A stretch of DNA of 30,743 nucleotides, taken from positions 1 to 30,743 of the IMG/VR virus record IMGVR_UViG_3300037606_000126. One strand, given 5' to 3'. Position 1 is the stretch's first letter. Each line of letters begins with the position of its first letter. The notes under the pieces are model-generated. The model was not told the origin of the DNA, searched no databases, and worked only from the letters and a program-made list of their open reading frames with translations. Source of the DNA: a virus. The position numbers and the translations under genes were made by a program. Below are positions 22,451-29,912 of this stretch, one piece after another.

Positions 22451-24069
22451 CACTGCATCCCTTTATAAAGACCTACCGCCGAGATGCCCGCGCCCAGCGC
22501 CTGCTGCATCGCACTCGGTCCCGGCGCTGTTGTTGTCGTTGCGCCGATGTCTGCCACCGGCATGCCCCGTAGTGTTGCAGAGTAATCTGCCAGCTGTTGG
22601 CGCGGGAAGTTCTGCTGCCGAAGAAAGTCTTCGTAGCCAACGTCGAGCCGCGCTTGGCCTCGTGCCATCTCGCCGAGACCCTGCGCTTCAAGGAGCTGCG
22701 CTGCCTGAATGTCGCCCTGACGGGCCCGCTCGCCAAGAGCCGCCACTTCTCGTGCCATGTCAGCACTAAAACCCATGGTCTGCAGTTGAAACTCACGCTG
22801 ACGCATCGCCTCGTCAGCACTGGACTGCTGGACTCGAGCGGCTTCGCTCGCCTGCGCCGCTTGCACGCGTGCGGCCTCCTCGACACTTATGCCCTGCGTC
22901 CGCGCCATCTCTTGCGCCTGACCCTGCTGCACTCGAGCGGCCTCTTCCACACTAATACCCTGCACTCGCGCCATCTCTTGCGCCTGCGCCGCTTGCACGC
23001 GAGCCGCTTCGTCGACACTTATGCCCTGCACTCGCGCCATCTCTTGCGCCTGCGACTGCTGCACACGGGCCGCTTCGTCGACACTTATGCCCTGCACTCG
23101 CGCCATCTCTTGCGCCTGCGCCGCTTGCACGCGAGCCGCTTCGTCGACACTTATGCCCTGCGTCCGCGCCATCTCTTGCGCCTGCGACTGCTGCACACGG
23201 GCCGACTCGCCCAGACCGATACCCTGCACTCGCGCGGCTTCTTCGGCCCGACGCTGCTCAGTGGTCATGCCTGCGGCACGATCGCGCTCAAACTGCTGCT
23301 GTGCCTGCTCAAACGCACGCTGCGAGCCCGTGGCTTGGATGTCGCCAAGCTGGTCCATCAGGCCTGTTTCGGCGATGCCCTGTTGTACCGCCTGACGGCT
23401 ACCGCCGAAGGCCCCCGCCTGAACAGCCGACGCATCGCGCCCGGCCTGCTGCTGACGAAACTTCTCGATTGCGTCGTCCTGCTGCCGACCCACGACGGTC
23501 TGCATAAACGGGTCCATGTACTGTGCGGCTGTGGCAGTATCAAACTGTCTTGTGGGGTCGTAACCAAACTGCTGGGCCCCGCCAAATTCTTGAAAATCAG
23601 AAAAGGGCGTTGCCTGCCCGGCTTGAAAATCAGAAAACGGCGACACTTGCCCTGCTTGAAAATCAGAAAACGGCGACACTTGCCCTGCTTGAAACTGGGC
23701 AAACTCTTGGCCCGGCGTGGCTTGAAACCCCGCGTAGGGGGATACACCCGTTTGCCCAAACTCGGCCGCGTTAAACTGCCCCGGCTGCTGCCGGCCCAGC
23801 TGGCCGGCAAGAGACCCGAGACCGCCCAAGGTTCCTTGCGCCCCGGCAAGCCCTGCAATCGGCTGACCAGCGATATTTCGGATCATCTGTTGAGACGTAC
23901 CTAGATCGGCCGAGTCATCGGCAAGACGCTGCCCACCGAACGGGCTGTACGCCTCTTCGCTGAGCGCTTTGCTTTTGCTCATAACGTCGGTGTAGTACGG
24001 CTTCAGGAACGCCGGGACGTCTTGCGTCACCGTCTGCGTTGTGTTTGTGGGGGCTTTACCCTTACCCAT
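22450..24069 (-). CDS. Virion protein with 11-residue (hendecad) coiled-coil repeats, 539 residues
   Basis: It starts at ATG 24069, after GGAG, and overlaps the GNAT-like gene by 8 nt. The N-terminal 75 residues begin with KAPTNTTQTVTQDVPAFLKP, a start often seen in phage proteins of this position. Residues about 128-160 contain three 11-residue units of the FQAGQVSPFSD type. Residues about 170-260 are glutamine- and alanine-rich helix (QQDDAIEKFRQQQAGRDASA). Residues about 272-414 hold 13 hendecads alternating GISVDEAARVQ and AAQAQEMARVQ, predicting a long right-handed coiled coil. The C-terminus has ARLDVGYEDFLRQQNFPRQQ and ends with a small hydrophobic, glycine-rich stretch (QQALGAGISAVGLYKG). 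Probably an internal core or ejection-channel protein; gene order would make it a counterpart of T7 gene 14, which is inference. Confidence 0.78.
   Translation of the reverse strand: MGKGKAPTNTTQTVTQDVPAFLKPYYTDVMSKSKALSEEAYSPFGGQRLADDSADLGTSQQMIRNIAGQPIAGLAGAQGTLGGLGSLAGQLGRQQPGQFNAAEFGQTGVSPYAGFQATPGQEFAQFQAGQVSPFSDFQAGQVSPFSDFQAGQATPFSDFQEFGGAQQFGYDPTRQFDTATAAQYMDPFMQTVVGRQQDDAIEKFRQQQAGRDASAVQAGAFGGSRQAVQQGIAETGLMDQLGDIQATGSQRAFEQAQQQFERDRAAGMTTEQRRAEEAARVQGIGLGESARVQQSQAQEMARTQGISVDEAARVQAAQAQEMARVQGISVDEAARVQQSQAQEMARVQGISVDEAARVQAAQAQEMARVQGISVEEAARVQQGQAQEMARTQGISVEEAARVQAAQASEAARVQQSSADEAMRQREFQLQTMGFSADMAREVAALGERARQGDIQAAQLLEAQGLGEMARGQARLDVGYEDFLRQQNFPRQQLADYSATLRGMPVADIGATTTTAPGPSAMQQALGAGISAVGLYKGMQ
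22828..23256 (-). repeat. Thirteen 33-nt hendecad repeats
   Basis: Thirteen consecutive 11-codon units ending in ARVQ or ARTQ. Units of two kinds alternate (GISVDEAARVQ and QSQAQEMARVQ or AAQAQEMARVQ), giving a 66-nt higher-order unit, and the QSQ/AAQ choice alternates again at 132 nt. The near-identity of the DNA suggests recent amplification. Confidence 0.9.
23589..23687 (-). repeat. Three 33-nt repeats encoding FQAGQ(V/A)(S/T)PFSD
   Basis: Units begin at 23589, 23622 and 23655, the last two identical. They encode an 11-residue, phenylalanine-bearing repeat upstream of the coiled coil in the same protein. The period matches the hendecads but the composition is quite different. Confidence 0.85.
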
Positions 24070-24493
24070 TGTTCAACTCCATGCGATACGCCACGTACTC
24101 TGGCTGCCATCCGCGTTGTTTCAGTATCCGCCCCCATGCAGGCCTACCGTAACACTCGAGGTGCTGGCAGCCATTGGCCCGGGCGTGTTCTTCCATTTCG
24201 TCAAGCGCGGCGTCTCGCCACGATAGTACCCCAGAACCACCCAACCAGTCCATGGTCATTGCGCGTCGACCCGGGTATTGTACCAAACGTGTCGTATAGA
24301 AAGCGACCGGGACCTTGTCGGACGATATGGTCCATAAGACAAGTTCTCCCCGTGCAATCTCGGCGCGGATGTCGTCTATCGAAAACTTGCCCTTCGACGT
24401 CTCCACCGAAGGTTCTAGCATCCGCACCACCTCGGGCCACAGCACATCTACAAACTCAGGCCGTATCGGCGATATGCGGACGTCGCCCGTCAT
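24062..24493 (-). CDS. GNAT-like virion protein, possible T7 gp13 counterpart
   Basis: A 143-residue protein with the outline of a GCN5-type acetyltransferase fold. It has an N-terminal strand and helix (RISPIRPEFVDVLWPEVVRM), a central beta segment (GELVLWTISSDKVPVAFYTT), an AMTMDWLGG strand, a helix (LDEMEEHARANGCQHLEC) and a C-terminal GRPAWGRILKQRGWQPEYVA, which matches the usual 'L.k.GF.p....y' end of GNAT proteins. The acetyl-CoA loop (Q/RxxGxG/A) is not clear, so it may be structural rather than catalytic. T7 gp13, an internal-core protein, is about the same length, is described as GNAT-like and is likewise followed by the internal core genes. Overlaps on both sides (4 nt with the preceding gene, 8 nt with the next). 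Confidence 0.65.
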   Translation of the reverse strand: MTGDVRISPIRPEFVDVLWPEVVRMLEPSVETSKGKFSIDDIRAEIARGELVLWTISSDKVPVAFYTTRLVQYPGRRAMTMDWLGGSGVLSWRDAALDEMEEHARANGCQHLECYGRPAWGRILKQRGWQPEYVAYRMELNNG

Positions 24494-25743
24494 ACAGGCA
24501 TCACTCGCTCCGCGGGCACCGCAGGTGCTTGGGCTTTACGACCGGTGCGCTCGACGCGGATCTTGTCGCGCATCTCGTCAAGGACTTTCGCTCCGGCGTC
24601 GCTGGAGCCGTTACCCAGACCGCTGACCACGTCTGCGGGCACGATATACTCTCCGTCGCTCAACAACACGTCCTGCTGCCCCTCGATGCTGGCGGGGATC
24701 ATGTCGCTCATACCGTCGCCCGGTCCAGCAAGCTGACCTTCGCTCTCGGCAGCGGTCTGCCCCATCTCGCCAGACTGCACACGGTCAACGAGGTCGCGAA
24801 GAGCCTCCTCACCGTATTGGGCAAGGAACGCGCCAAGGGCCAGCTCTGGCCGCGGGTGCTGGCCCTGCACCGCTGAAATGGCGGCGGAGATAACTTCACG
24901 CTCGTTGGGTTGCGGAGCCGCAGGCTCCATGGACATGGCGCCAATGTTGGCGATACCGCCTTCTTGCATCATGATCGGCCCAACCTCGGGTACCATGCGC
25001 TGCACCATGCCGCCGCGATTCATGCCCATCGTTTGACGCTCGGCCGCGTACTGATCCGCGTAGGGGTTCTGCATCGCCGCCTGCATCGGGGCTTCTATCA
25101 TCCCGCCCATGGCAAGCTTTTTAGGCGCGTACTGGCGCATGTAGTCTGTGGTGTACGGCGTGCTGACGCCGTAATCGAACTCGCCTGAGCGGCCCGGAAC
25201 GTAATTGGCACCGGGGGTGTTTACCTGACGCTGCATTGGCCGAAACTGCGAAATGTCAGGCTCCCGCTCTGTCGGCGTGCTTTGCGGCGAAGTCATAAGC
25301 CCTGCGCCCAACGCGCCACCGAACATCGAGCCGATACCTTGAGCGGATGAGCCGAACTGCATACCGGCCCGCGCGACATCTCTGAGCCCGGTCACCGGGG
25401 CAGGGGGCGGCATGAGTCCTGATATCCCGGAAGGCGGCATTTGCAGAGGAGCCCCCGTTGTCATTGCCCCGGCTCCAGTGCCGACAGTGGACTGTCCCGG
25501 TAGAGGAGTTTTCATCGCACCGCCCGTGCCACCCATCACGCTACCAAGAGCCTTGCCGCCGACAAAGGAGCCGAGTCCGGCACCGATGCCCTTTTTCACA
25601 TCACCTGTTTCAAGCGCGGTTCCAACGCCAGAACCTATCGCGCCCATGATAAGGGGGTTCGAGAGGAAAGATCCTGCGGCGCCAAGAACGCCTGCTTTGG
25701 CGAGACCGCTGCCGAGGAAACTTAAAAGAAGGGGTAGGGCCAT
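24490..25743 (-). CDS. Glycine-rich virion protein with hydrophobic N-terminus, 417 residues
   Basis: It starts at ATG 25743 after GGAG. Residues 1-95 are almost entirely hydrophobic and glycine-rich (LPLLLSFLGSGLAKAGVLGA; SGVGTALETGDVKKGIGAGL), a glycine-zipper pattern suggesting membrane interaction or oligomerisation. The middle (about 100-290) is proline- and methionine-rich. The C-terminal third is acidic and folded in appearance, with the phrase LSDGEYIVPADVVSGLGNGS followed by SSDAGAKVLDEMRDKIR. I associate this block with virion proteins of many aquatic phages, but its function is not known to me. It lies between the tail-nozzle-like gene and the GNAT-like gene, so a part in the ejection apparatus is plausible. 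Confidence 0.72.
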   Translation of the reverse strand: MALPLLLSFLGSGLAKAGVLGAAGSFLSNPLIMGAIGSGVGTALETGDVKKGIGAGLGSFVGGKALGSVMGGTGGAMKTPLPGQSTVGTGAGAMTTGAPLQMPPSGISGLMPPPAPVTGLRDVARAGMQFGSSAQGIGSMFGGALGAGLMTSPQSTPTEREPDISQFRPMQRQVNTPGANYVPGRSGEFDYGVSTPYTTDYMRQYAPKKLAMGGMIEAPMQAAMQNPYADQYAAERQTMGMNRGGMVQRMVPEVGPIMMQEGGIANIGAMSMEPAAPQPNEREVISAAISAVQGQHPRPELALGAFLAQYGEEALRDLVDRVQSGEMGQTAAESEGQLAGPGDGMSDMIPASIEGQQDVLLSDGEYIVPADVVSGLGNGSSDAGAKVLDEMRDKIRVERTGRKAQAPAVPAERVMPV

Positions 25744-25840
25744 GGGCGTCTCCAGTGTCTATGCAGTAGTATTACCAAATCTTGCGACGAAAGGCTATAG
25801 TTGAAGCTGCGTCACGGCAACCAGCACGAAAGGCTCCACC

Positions 25841-26137
25841 CTATGGAGTCACGACAGTAACGCCGCCCACACTGCCGGTGGCCGACACGCCTCTTACATG
25901 TGGCGTATCAGTCAGCACCACCTTCAGAAACCCACTCTGCTGGAACACCGCGCCTTCGGGCAGGCCAACATCGTCCGTCTGCAGCGCGGTCAGCGTCAGC
26001 GCCGTCGCCCGCAGCGGGCCCGGCACTTGGCTCTGCTGGGCGAACACAGCGAAGTTCCGAATCAGCTGCGAGAAGTACGACTGATTGTACTCTTGTGGCG
26101 GGCTCGGAAAGAATGGGATCGGGACGCCACGGCTCAT
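25841..26137 (-). CDS. Small structural hypothetical protein, 98 residues
   Basis: It starts at ATG 26137, sharing one base with the preceding gene's stop (TGATG), so translation should be coupled to the tail-nozzle-like protein. The first 25 residues are proline- and aromatic-rich (RGVPIPFFPSPPQEYNQSYF), followed by a helix (QLIRNFAVFAQQSQ). The rest is threonine/valine-rich and probably beta-stranded (ATALTLTALQTDD; FLKVVLTDTPHVRGVSATGS). The pattern suggests a small tail or connector accessory protein. About 97 nt of noncoding DNA separates it from the next gene, and no clear promoter or terminator is visible there. Confidence 0.6.
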   Translation of the reverse strand: MSRGVPIPFFPSPPQEYNQSYFSQLIRNFAVFAQQSQVPGPLRATALTLTALQTDDVGLPEGAVFQQSGFLKVVLTDTPHVRGVSATGSVGGVTVVTP

Positions 26138-28032
26138 CAGCGTCTCCCGTCGGGCCGCAAGTCATATCGCATGCTACCAAGGCGCCAGCCCACACCGGAA
26201 CCGTCCGACGCGATGCGTACGCTAAACTGTCTGCCGCGCAGTCTCAAGTGGATTTGCTCGGTGTTCTCGTCAACGGTGCTTGTCGTGGTCCGCAGGTAGT
26301 TGCCGTTGGTAAAATTCCGCACGCGCGTGGTCACGTCGATAGACGGATCTGCGGTCGAGGAGTTGCGGAAGTCCACATCGGGGATCATCCGGCGCATGAA
26401 GACGAACTGCTCGCCGTCGCCCATATCGAGCGGGCTGGACTGCACAAAGGCGTCTATTGGTGACGCGGGGACAGTGCTGCCGTCGTCGAACCCTGTCTCG
26501 TGGTTGTACAAGCGCTTGTCAGTGCTGGCCGCCACCGGCAGCTGCTCGATGCCGCGGTCAAGCCACGCTGTACGTGCCAGCGAGCCGTAGTACCACAGGT
26601 TCTCGAGGTAATTTAACACAACGTACCGATCGTTTTCAGCGCTGTTCGCCGACGGGTAGAGCCACCAGATCTCGCTGTTCGCCGTGTTCGCGGCCGCAAA
26701 GATCTTCTCCACCTGATCGAAGTTCATGTCGTTGAACACAAGGTCCCGCACAGAGCAAGGCAGCCGGTTGACCGTCCCCTCGTAGACGTAGAACTCGTTC
26801 CGCCCCATCCAGAAGATCCTGTCGTCCACGGCTACAACCGCGTTCGGGCTCTGGATCGTGATGTTCTCAGAAACCTTTGACAGGCCGAACGTGAACGGGG
26901 GGCCAATGAACTGCATGGCGTACATGGAGACGTCGGTGAAGATGATTGTCTGCTGGCGGGTCTCGACGGCACGGATGATCTTGGACCCAGAGCCGAGGCG
27001 CAAGTCGCCCGCTGTGTTGGTCGCGGTCGGCAGCCAGTCCACCACGGACTCCTGATCCGAAAACCGGATGAGCAGGGGGTCTTGCACGCCGACGTCGGTG
27101 AAAGGATCGCACCCGAAGGCGATGACGTGCCGGTCGATGTCTGACACCATGATCTGCGTCGCTACGGTAGGGGCAGAGATTGCTCCAGATAGATCGCTGA
27201 TCGCCACCGCCCGATTGTTGCTCAGACCTGCGGAGGAATCCCAGAGGTAAATGCCGCCGTTGACGACGTTCAGCAGCAGATCCTCGCCAAAGATGTCGTG
27301 GCTCCACAGCCGCAAGGTATCCTTGATGAGATCAATCGTGGCGGCACTGCCCCACGCACCGCGGCTCCACGGGCCTGCGCCCCAGCCGGTGCCGAACACA
27401 GAGGTGTCGAGACCGATGTTGATTTGATACGCGCCGATCACGCCCGCCCCGCCGTCCCCCGTGTCGGAAGCATTGGCCGCCACAAGCGTGGGGGTGTAGA
27501 CCCCGTTGATCGTGATCTGCGATAGCGAGGCCACGGCCCGCGCCAGAATAGTGTAGGTCGACGAGTCGACGACCGAGGCGATCTGATACTCTTGGTTCAG
27601 GATGTCAGCGGTGATGGCACCGCCAAGGCTGACCGCATCGGTATATGTCACAAAGTCCCCGGCCACCGCGCCGTGCGTCGGGTCCGACACGGTCAGCACA
27701 GAAGAGCCGTTGACCGCAGCAAACGTAACGGCTCCGGCCGTCGCCGTGCGGCGGATCGGCGTGACGTCGTAGTACCCCTGACCGTACTCGATGTAGTACT
27801 TCAGGTGTGTGCCCACGCCGATGTAGGTTTCAAGGCCCAAGGTCCGCCAGATGTGCAGCGCGCGGCACGACCCGAGGAACGTGCTGTTCCCAAGGCGGGC
27901 CCAGCCACCGATCTTCTCAGGGTATCCAAACCGAAAGCGAATCTTGTCGCCGTCGAACCATCCGCCCTCGTTGCTATACGAGGTGATTTCTCGGTTAATA
28001 CCGGGACGGAACTGGAGTTTCGTGAGGGGCAT
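26137..28032 (-). CDS. Tail nozzle / tail tubular B-like structural protein, 631 residues
   Basis: A 631-residue, beta-rich protein starting at ATG 28032 after AAAGG. It begins LTKLQFRPGINREITSYSNE and then repeatedly shows strands of the type found in beta-propellers (for example LLLNVVNGGIYLWDSSAG, RHVIAFGCDPFTDVG, DDRIFWMGRNEFYVYEGT). A tryptophan-rich WGAGPWSRGAWGSA lies at about residues 221-234. The C-terminal part (EQIHLRLRGRQFSVRIASDG, then GWRLGSMRYDLRPDGRR) looks like the end of P22 gp10/T7 gp12-type tail nozzle proteins. The family assignment comes from this general pattern and gene position between tail fibre and ejection proteins; it is not proven by a diagnostic motif. Confidence 0.62.
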   Translation of the reverse strand: MPLTKLQFRPGINREITSYSNEGGWFDGDKIRFRFGYPEKIGGWARLGNSTFLGSCRALHIWRTLGLETYIGVGTHLKYYIEYGQGYYDVTPIRRTATAGAVTFAAVNGSSVLTVSDPTHGAVAGDFVTYTDAVSLGGAITADILNQEYQIASVVDSSTYTILARAVASLSQITINGVYTPTLVAANASDTGDGGAGVIGAYQINIGLDTSVFGTGWGAGPWSRGAWGSAATIDLIKDTLRLWSHDIFGEDLLLNVVNGGIYLWDSSAGLSNNRAVAISDLSGAISAPTVATQIMVSDIDRHVIAFGCDPFTDVGVQDPLLIRFSDQESVVDWLPTATNTAGDLRLGSGSKIIRAVETRQQTIIFTDVSMYAMQFIGPPFTFGLSKVSENITIQSPNAVVAVDDRIFWMGRNEFYVYEGTVNRLPCSVRDLVFNDMNFDQVEKIFAAANTANSEIWWLYPSANSAENDRYVVLNYLENLWYYGSLARTAWLDRGIEQLPVAASTDKRLYNHETGFDDGSTVPASPIDAFVQSSPLDMGDGEQFVFMRRMIPDVDFRNSSTADPSIDVTTRVRNFTNGNYLRTTTSTVDENTEQIHLRLRGRQFSVRIASDGSGVGWRLGSMRYDLRPDGRR

Positions 28033-28100
28033 GTCGTACCTTTACTTGGTCAGAGTCTCTTTTCAATCTCGGCCAGAAAAACACCCTGTCGATCAGCTTT

Positions 28101-28385
28101 TCATGCCGTGACCTGCGCCGCCGCGATGAATAGCGCGTCCATCTGCTCATCTGTGTAGCCCAGCAGATAGCCAAAGAACGCAATGTTCTGGCTGGTTCGC
28201 ACCCAATCATCCGCGGTGTCGATGATGATCTTTTCGGCCCATGTTGCGGTTTCACGATATTCCAAAACCTTGCCCCATTCGGTTTCGCCAAGGGTTAGGA
28301 TGCCCTGCAATGGGGATATGACCATTGCGGCGCGGGATTGCGCCAGTGCGATTGCGGGGTCAGGTTGTCTAATCTTGATAATCAT
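28101..28385 (-). CDS. Small tail-fibre-assembly-like protein (second of a pair)
   Basis: A 94-residue, mainly helical protein starting at ATG 28385, overlapping the preceding stop by ATGA. It contains PDPAIALAQSRAAMVISPLQ, WGKVLEYRETATWAEKIIID and QNIAFFGYLLGYTDEQMDAL. The last phrase, with GYTDEQMD, is typical of small proteins encoded just after tail fibre genes in phages and prophages. A chaperone or cap role for the fibre is likely by context, but not shown. 68 nt without a gene follow before the tail-nozzle-like gene. Confidence 0.62.
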   Translation of the reverse strand: MIIKIRQPDPAIALAQSRAAMVISPLQGILTLGETEWGKVLEYRETATWAEKIIIDTADDWVRTSQNIAFFGYLLGYTDEQMDALFIAAAQVTA

Positions 28386-28597
28386 GCGCCCACCCCATCG
28401 GTTAAATCAGCTTCATCAACAGTCCATTCGTTGCGCCATTCGCGGTCTGTTGGAATGTCAGCCACGTCTACAATCTTATATGGCACACCTGTTGGCACGT
28501 CCTTGGCCGCGATTTCCTCAATCGTTAGCCCGCAATCGCAGGGGACTATAATTGAAACCCCGCCTGTGTCGTTTTGGTATATAATGCGCTGGTCCAT
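28382..28597 (-). CDS. Small tail-fibre-assembly-like protein (first of a pair)
   Basis: A 71-residue protein. The ATG at 28597 is chosen over an upstream in-frame ATG at 28630 because GAAAGGAA lies just before it and the upstream start would sit inside the tail fibre gene. The sequence starts MDQRIIYQNDTGGVSIIVP, then GLTIEEIAAKDVPTGVPYKI and DIPTDREWRNEW. The final phrase (DIP.DR.wRNaW) is a hallmark of a family commonly found beside tail fibre genes in proteobacterial phages. Likely an assembly factor or accessory for the fibre. It starts 12 nt after the tail fibre stop and is coupled to the next small gene. Confidence 0.72.
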   Translation of the reverse strand: MDQRIIYQNDTGGVSIIVPCDCGLTIEEIAAKDVPTGVPYKIVDVADIPTDREWRNEWTVDEADLTDGVGA

Positions 28598-28608
28598 TGG
28601 GGTTCCTT

Positions 28609-29892
28609 TCAGCGGAAAATTGCGATACAAACTAGGGCCTTGTCAGTTGTGTTTGGGGAATTTTCGGCACTGTAGTGCTTGACCCTAACCGACCCGGCAC
28701 CCCTGCTTTCAAAAAACCCAACAGCATGTTGAATGTTTACTTCGGCAGAATATACGTGGGTGTAACAAAAATTATCGTCAGGCATAGCTGTCGCAAAATT
28801 GACGGTATAATCACCAGTCCCATTATCCGTGATGCTCGATACATTCCCGCTGGCCCGAATTGCCACGGTGCCAGTGCCGTTAAAATTCACCCAAGCACGG
28901 CAGGCATAGAGCGGGGCTGAACCGGAGGCGTTGAGCACGTTAGGGATGGCCAGCCGAACCATCGCCGTTGTCGCAATCTGCGTTGTGTTCGTAGCCGCTG
29001 CGGCTGTCGGGGCTGTGGGCGTGCCAGTGAACGCGGGGCTGGCAAGGTTGGCCTTGAGATTATCGGCAGTTGTCACAAACGAAGTCGTTGCAAGCCGCGT
29101 TGAGTTGTTTCCTGCGGTTTGCGTGGGGGCTGTTGGGTTTCCCGTGAGGGCGGGGCTTGCCAGCGGAGCTTTGGTACCCAACTGCGTCTGGATAGCTGAG
29201 GTAACACCAGTGACGAAGTTGAGTTGAGCTGTAGTAGCTGTCGCCCCGTCCAGCTTATTAAGCTCTGCTGCCGTGGCTGTAACCCCGTCAAGGATGTTTA
29301 TCTCTGCTGCCGTGGCTGTCACCCCGTCAAGGATGTTTATCTCTGCTGCCGTGGCTGTCAGGCCCAGATTGGTCAGGGCAACAGGGGCAGTCGAAGCCCC
29401 CGTGCCGCCGTCCGCGACAGCAAGGTCAGTGATGCCTGTGATAGTGCCGCCAGAAATAGCAACGCTGCCCATCGCCAAGGTGTTCGTAATGTCGGACACC
29501 GCAGCGCCAACACCGCCACCGTTCGTAAACACCACACGCGAGGTGCTTGGCGCAATGCTGACCGTGGCGCCCGAGCCCTGCGACAAAATAACGGTTTGCG
29601 CAGTGCTGTTGCGTACAAAATACAGCTTTTGCGCCGTGTTCGGCTCAATCGAAACAGTGTTCGTGCCGCTCGGAGTGCCCGTAAACACCAGCACTGCGAA
29701 TTGACCGTCGGACAAAACCCCGTCGGACGTCGTCAGCGTGTGCGTCGTGCCGGACAGAGTAATTGTGCCAACGCCGTTGGTTAGCCGGTCGATGATCTCA
29801 AGATTCGTGTTGGTGGTATCACCCCACGTCCCCGACTGCTCACCATTGGTGATGAGCTCAATGCCGGTATTTACGGTATATGTACTAGCCAT
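28609..29892 (-). CDS. Tail fibre protein
   Basis: A 427-residue fibre starting at ATG 29892. Residues 1-45 (TGIELITNGEQSGTWGDTTN and NLEIIDRLTNG) form the virion-attachment head seen in many phage fibres. Then comes a beta-rich stretch, the VADGGTGASTA motif that often precedes fibre shafts, and four 13-residue TATAAEINILDGV-type repeats (about 179-230) typical of trimeric shafts. Two APLASPALTGNPTAPT / ANLASPAFTGTPTAPT units follow. The C-terminal 105 residues (ACRAWVNFNGTG through NFATAMPDDNFCY) form a globular tip probably contacting the host receptor. This domain order is well known from proteobacterial phage fibres. Confidence 0.88.
   Translation of the reverse strand: MASTYTVNTGIELITNGEQSGTWGDTTNTNLEIIDRLTNGVGTITLSGTTHTLTTSDGVLSDGQFAVLVFTGTPSGTNTVSIEPNTAQKLYFVRNSTAQTVILSQGSGATVSIAPSTSRVVFTNGGGVGAAVSDITNTLAMGSVAISGGTITGITDLAVADGGTGASTAPVALTNLGLTATAAEINILDGVTATAAEINILDGVTATAAELNKLDGATATTAQLNFVTGVTSAIQTQLGTKAPLASPALTGNPTAPTQTAGNNSTRLATTSFVTTADNLKANLASPAFTGTPTAPTAAAATNTTQIATTAMVRLAIPNVLNASGSAPLYACRAWVNFNGTGTVAIRASGNVSSITDNGTGDYTVNFATAMPDDNFCYTHVYSAEVNIQHAVGFFESRGAGSVRVKHYSAENSPNTTDKALVCIAIFR
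29203..29358 (-). repeat. Four 39-nt tail fibre shaft repeats
   Basis: Four consecutive 13-residue units of the form TATAAEINILDGV, the first two identical in protein and the last divergent (TATTAQLNFVTGV). They lie in the tail fibre shaft. Confidence 0.88.
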
Positions 29893-29912
29893 AGGTCGCC
29901 CTTATATCTGGG

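Noticed and set aside
22828-23256. Regularly spaced repeats that could suggest a CRISPR array
   Set aside because: Units are contiguous, in frame, without unique spacers, and encode a coherent coiled coil. The same holds for 30039-30743 and 21163-21242.
22597-23904. A 435-residue + strand open frame, leucine-, arginine- and histidine-rich with internal repeats
   Set aside because: It is the antisense shadow of the hendecad-repeat protein. Its repeats mirror the coding repeats of the - strand gene, and tight packing and overlaps support only the - strand gene.
25744-25840. Possible late promoter or terminator in the 97-nt gap between - strand genes
   Set aside because: Only poor -35/-10 look-alikes and a 10-nt direct repeat (ACGAAAGGCT) were seen, with no convincing stem followed by a T-run.
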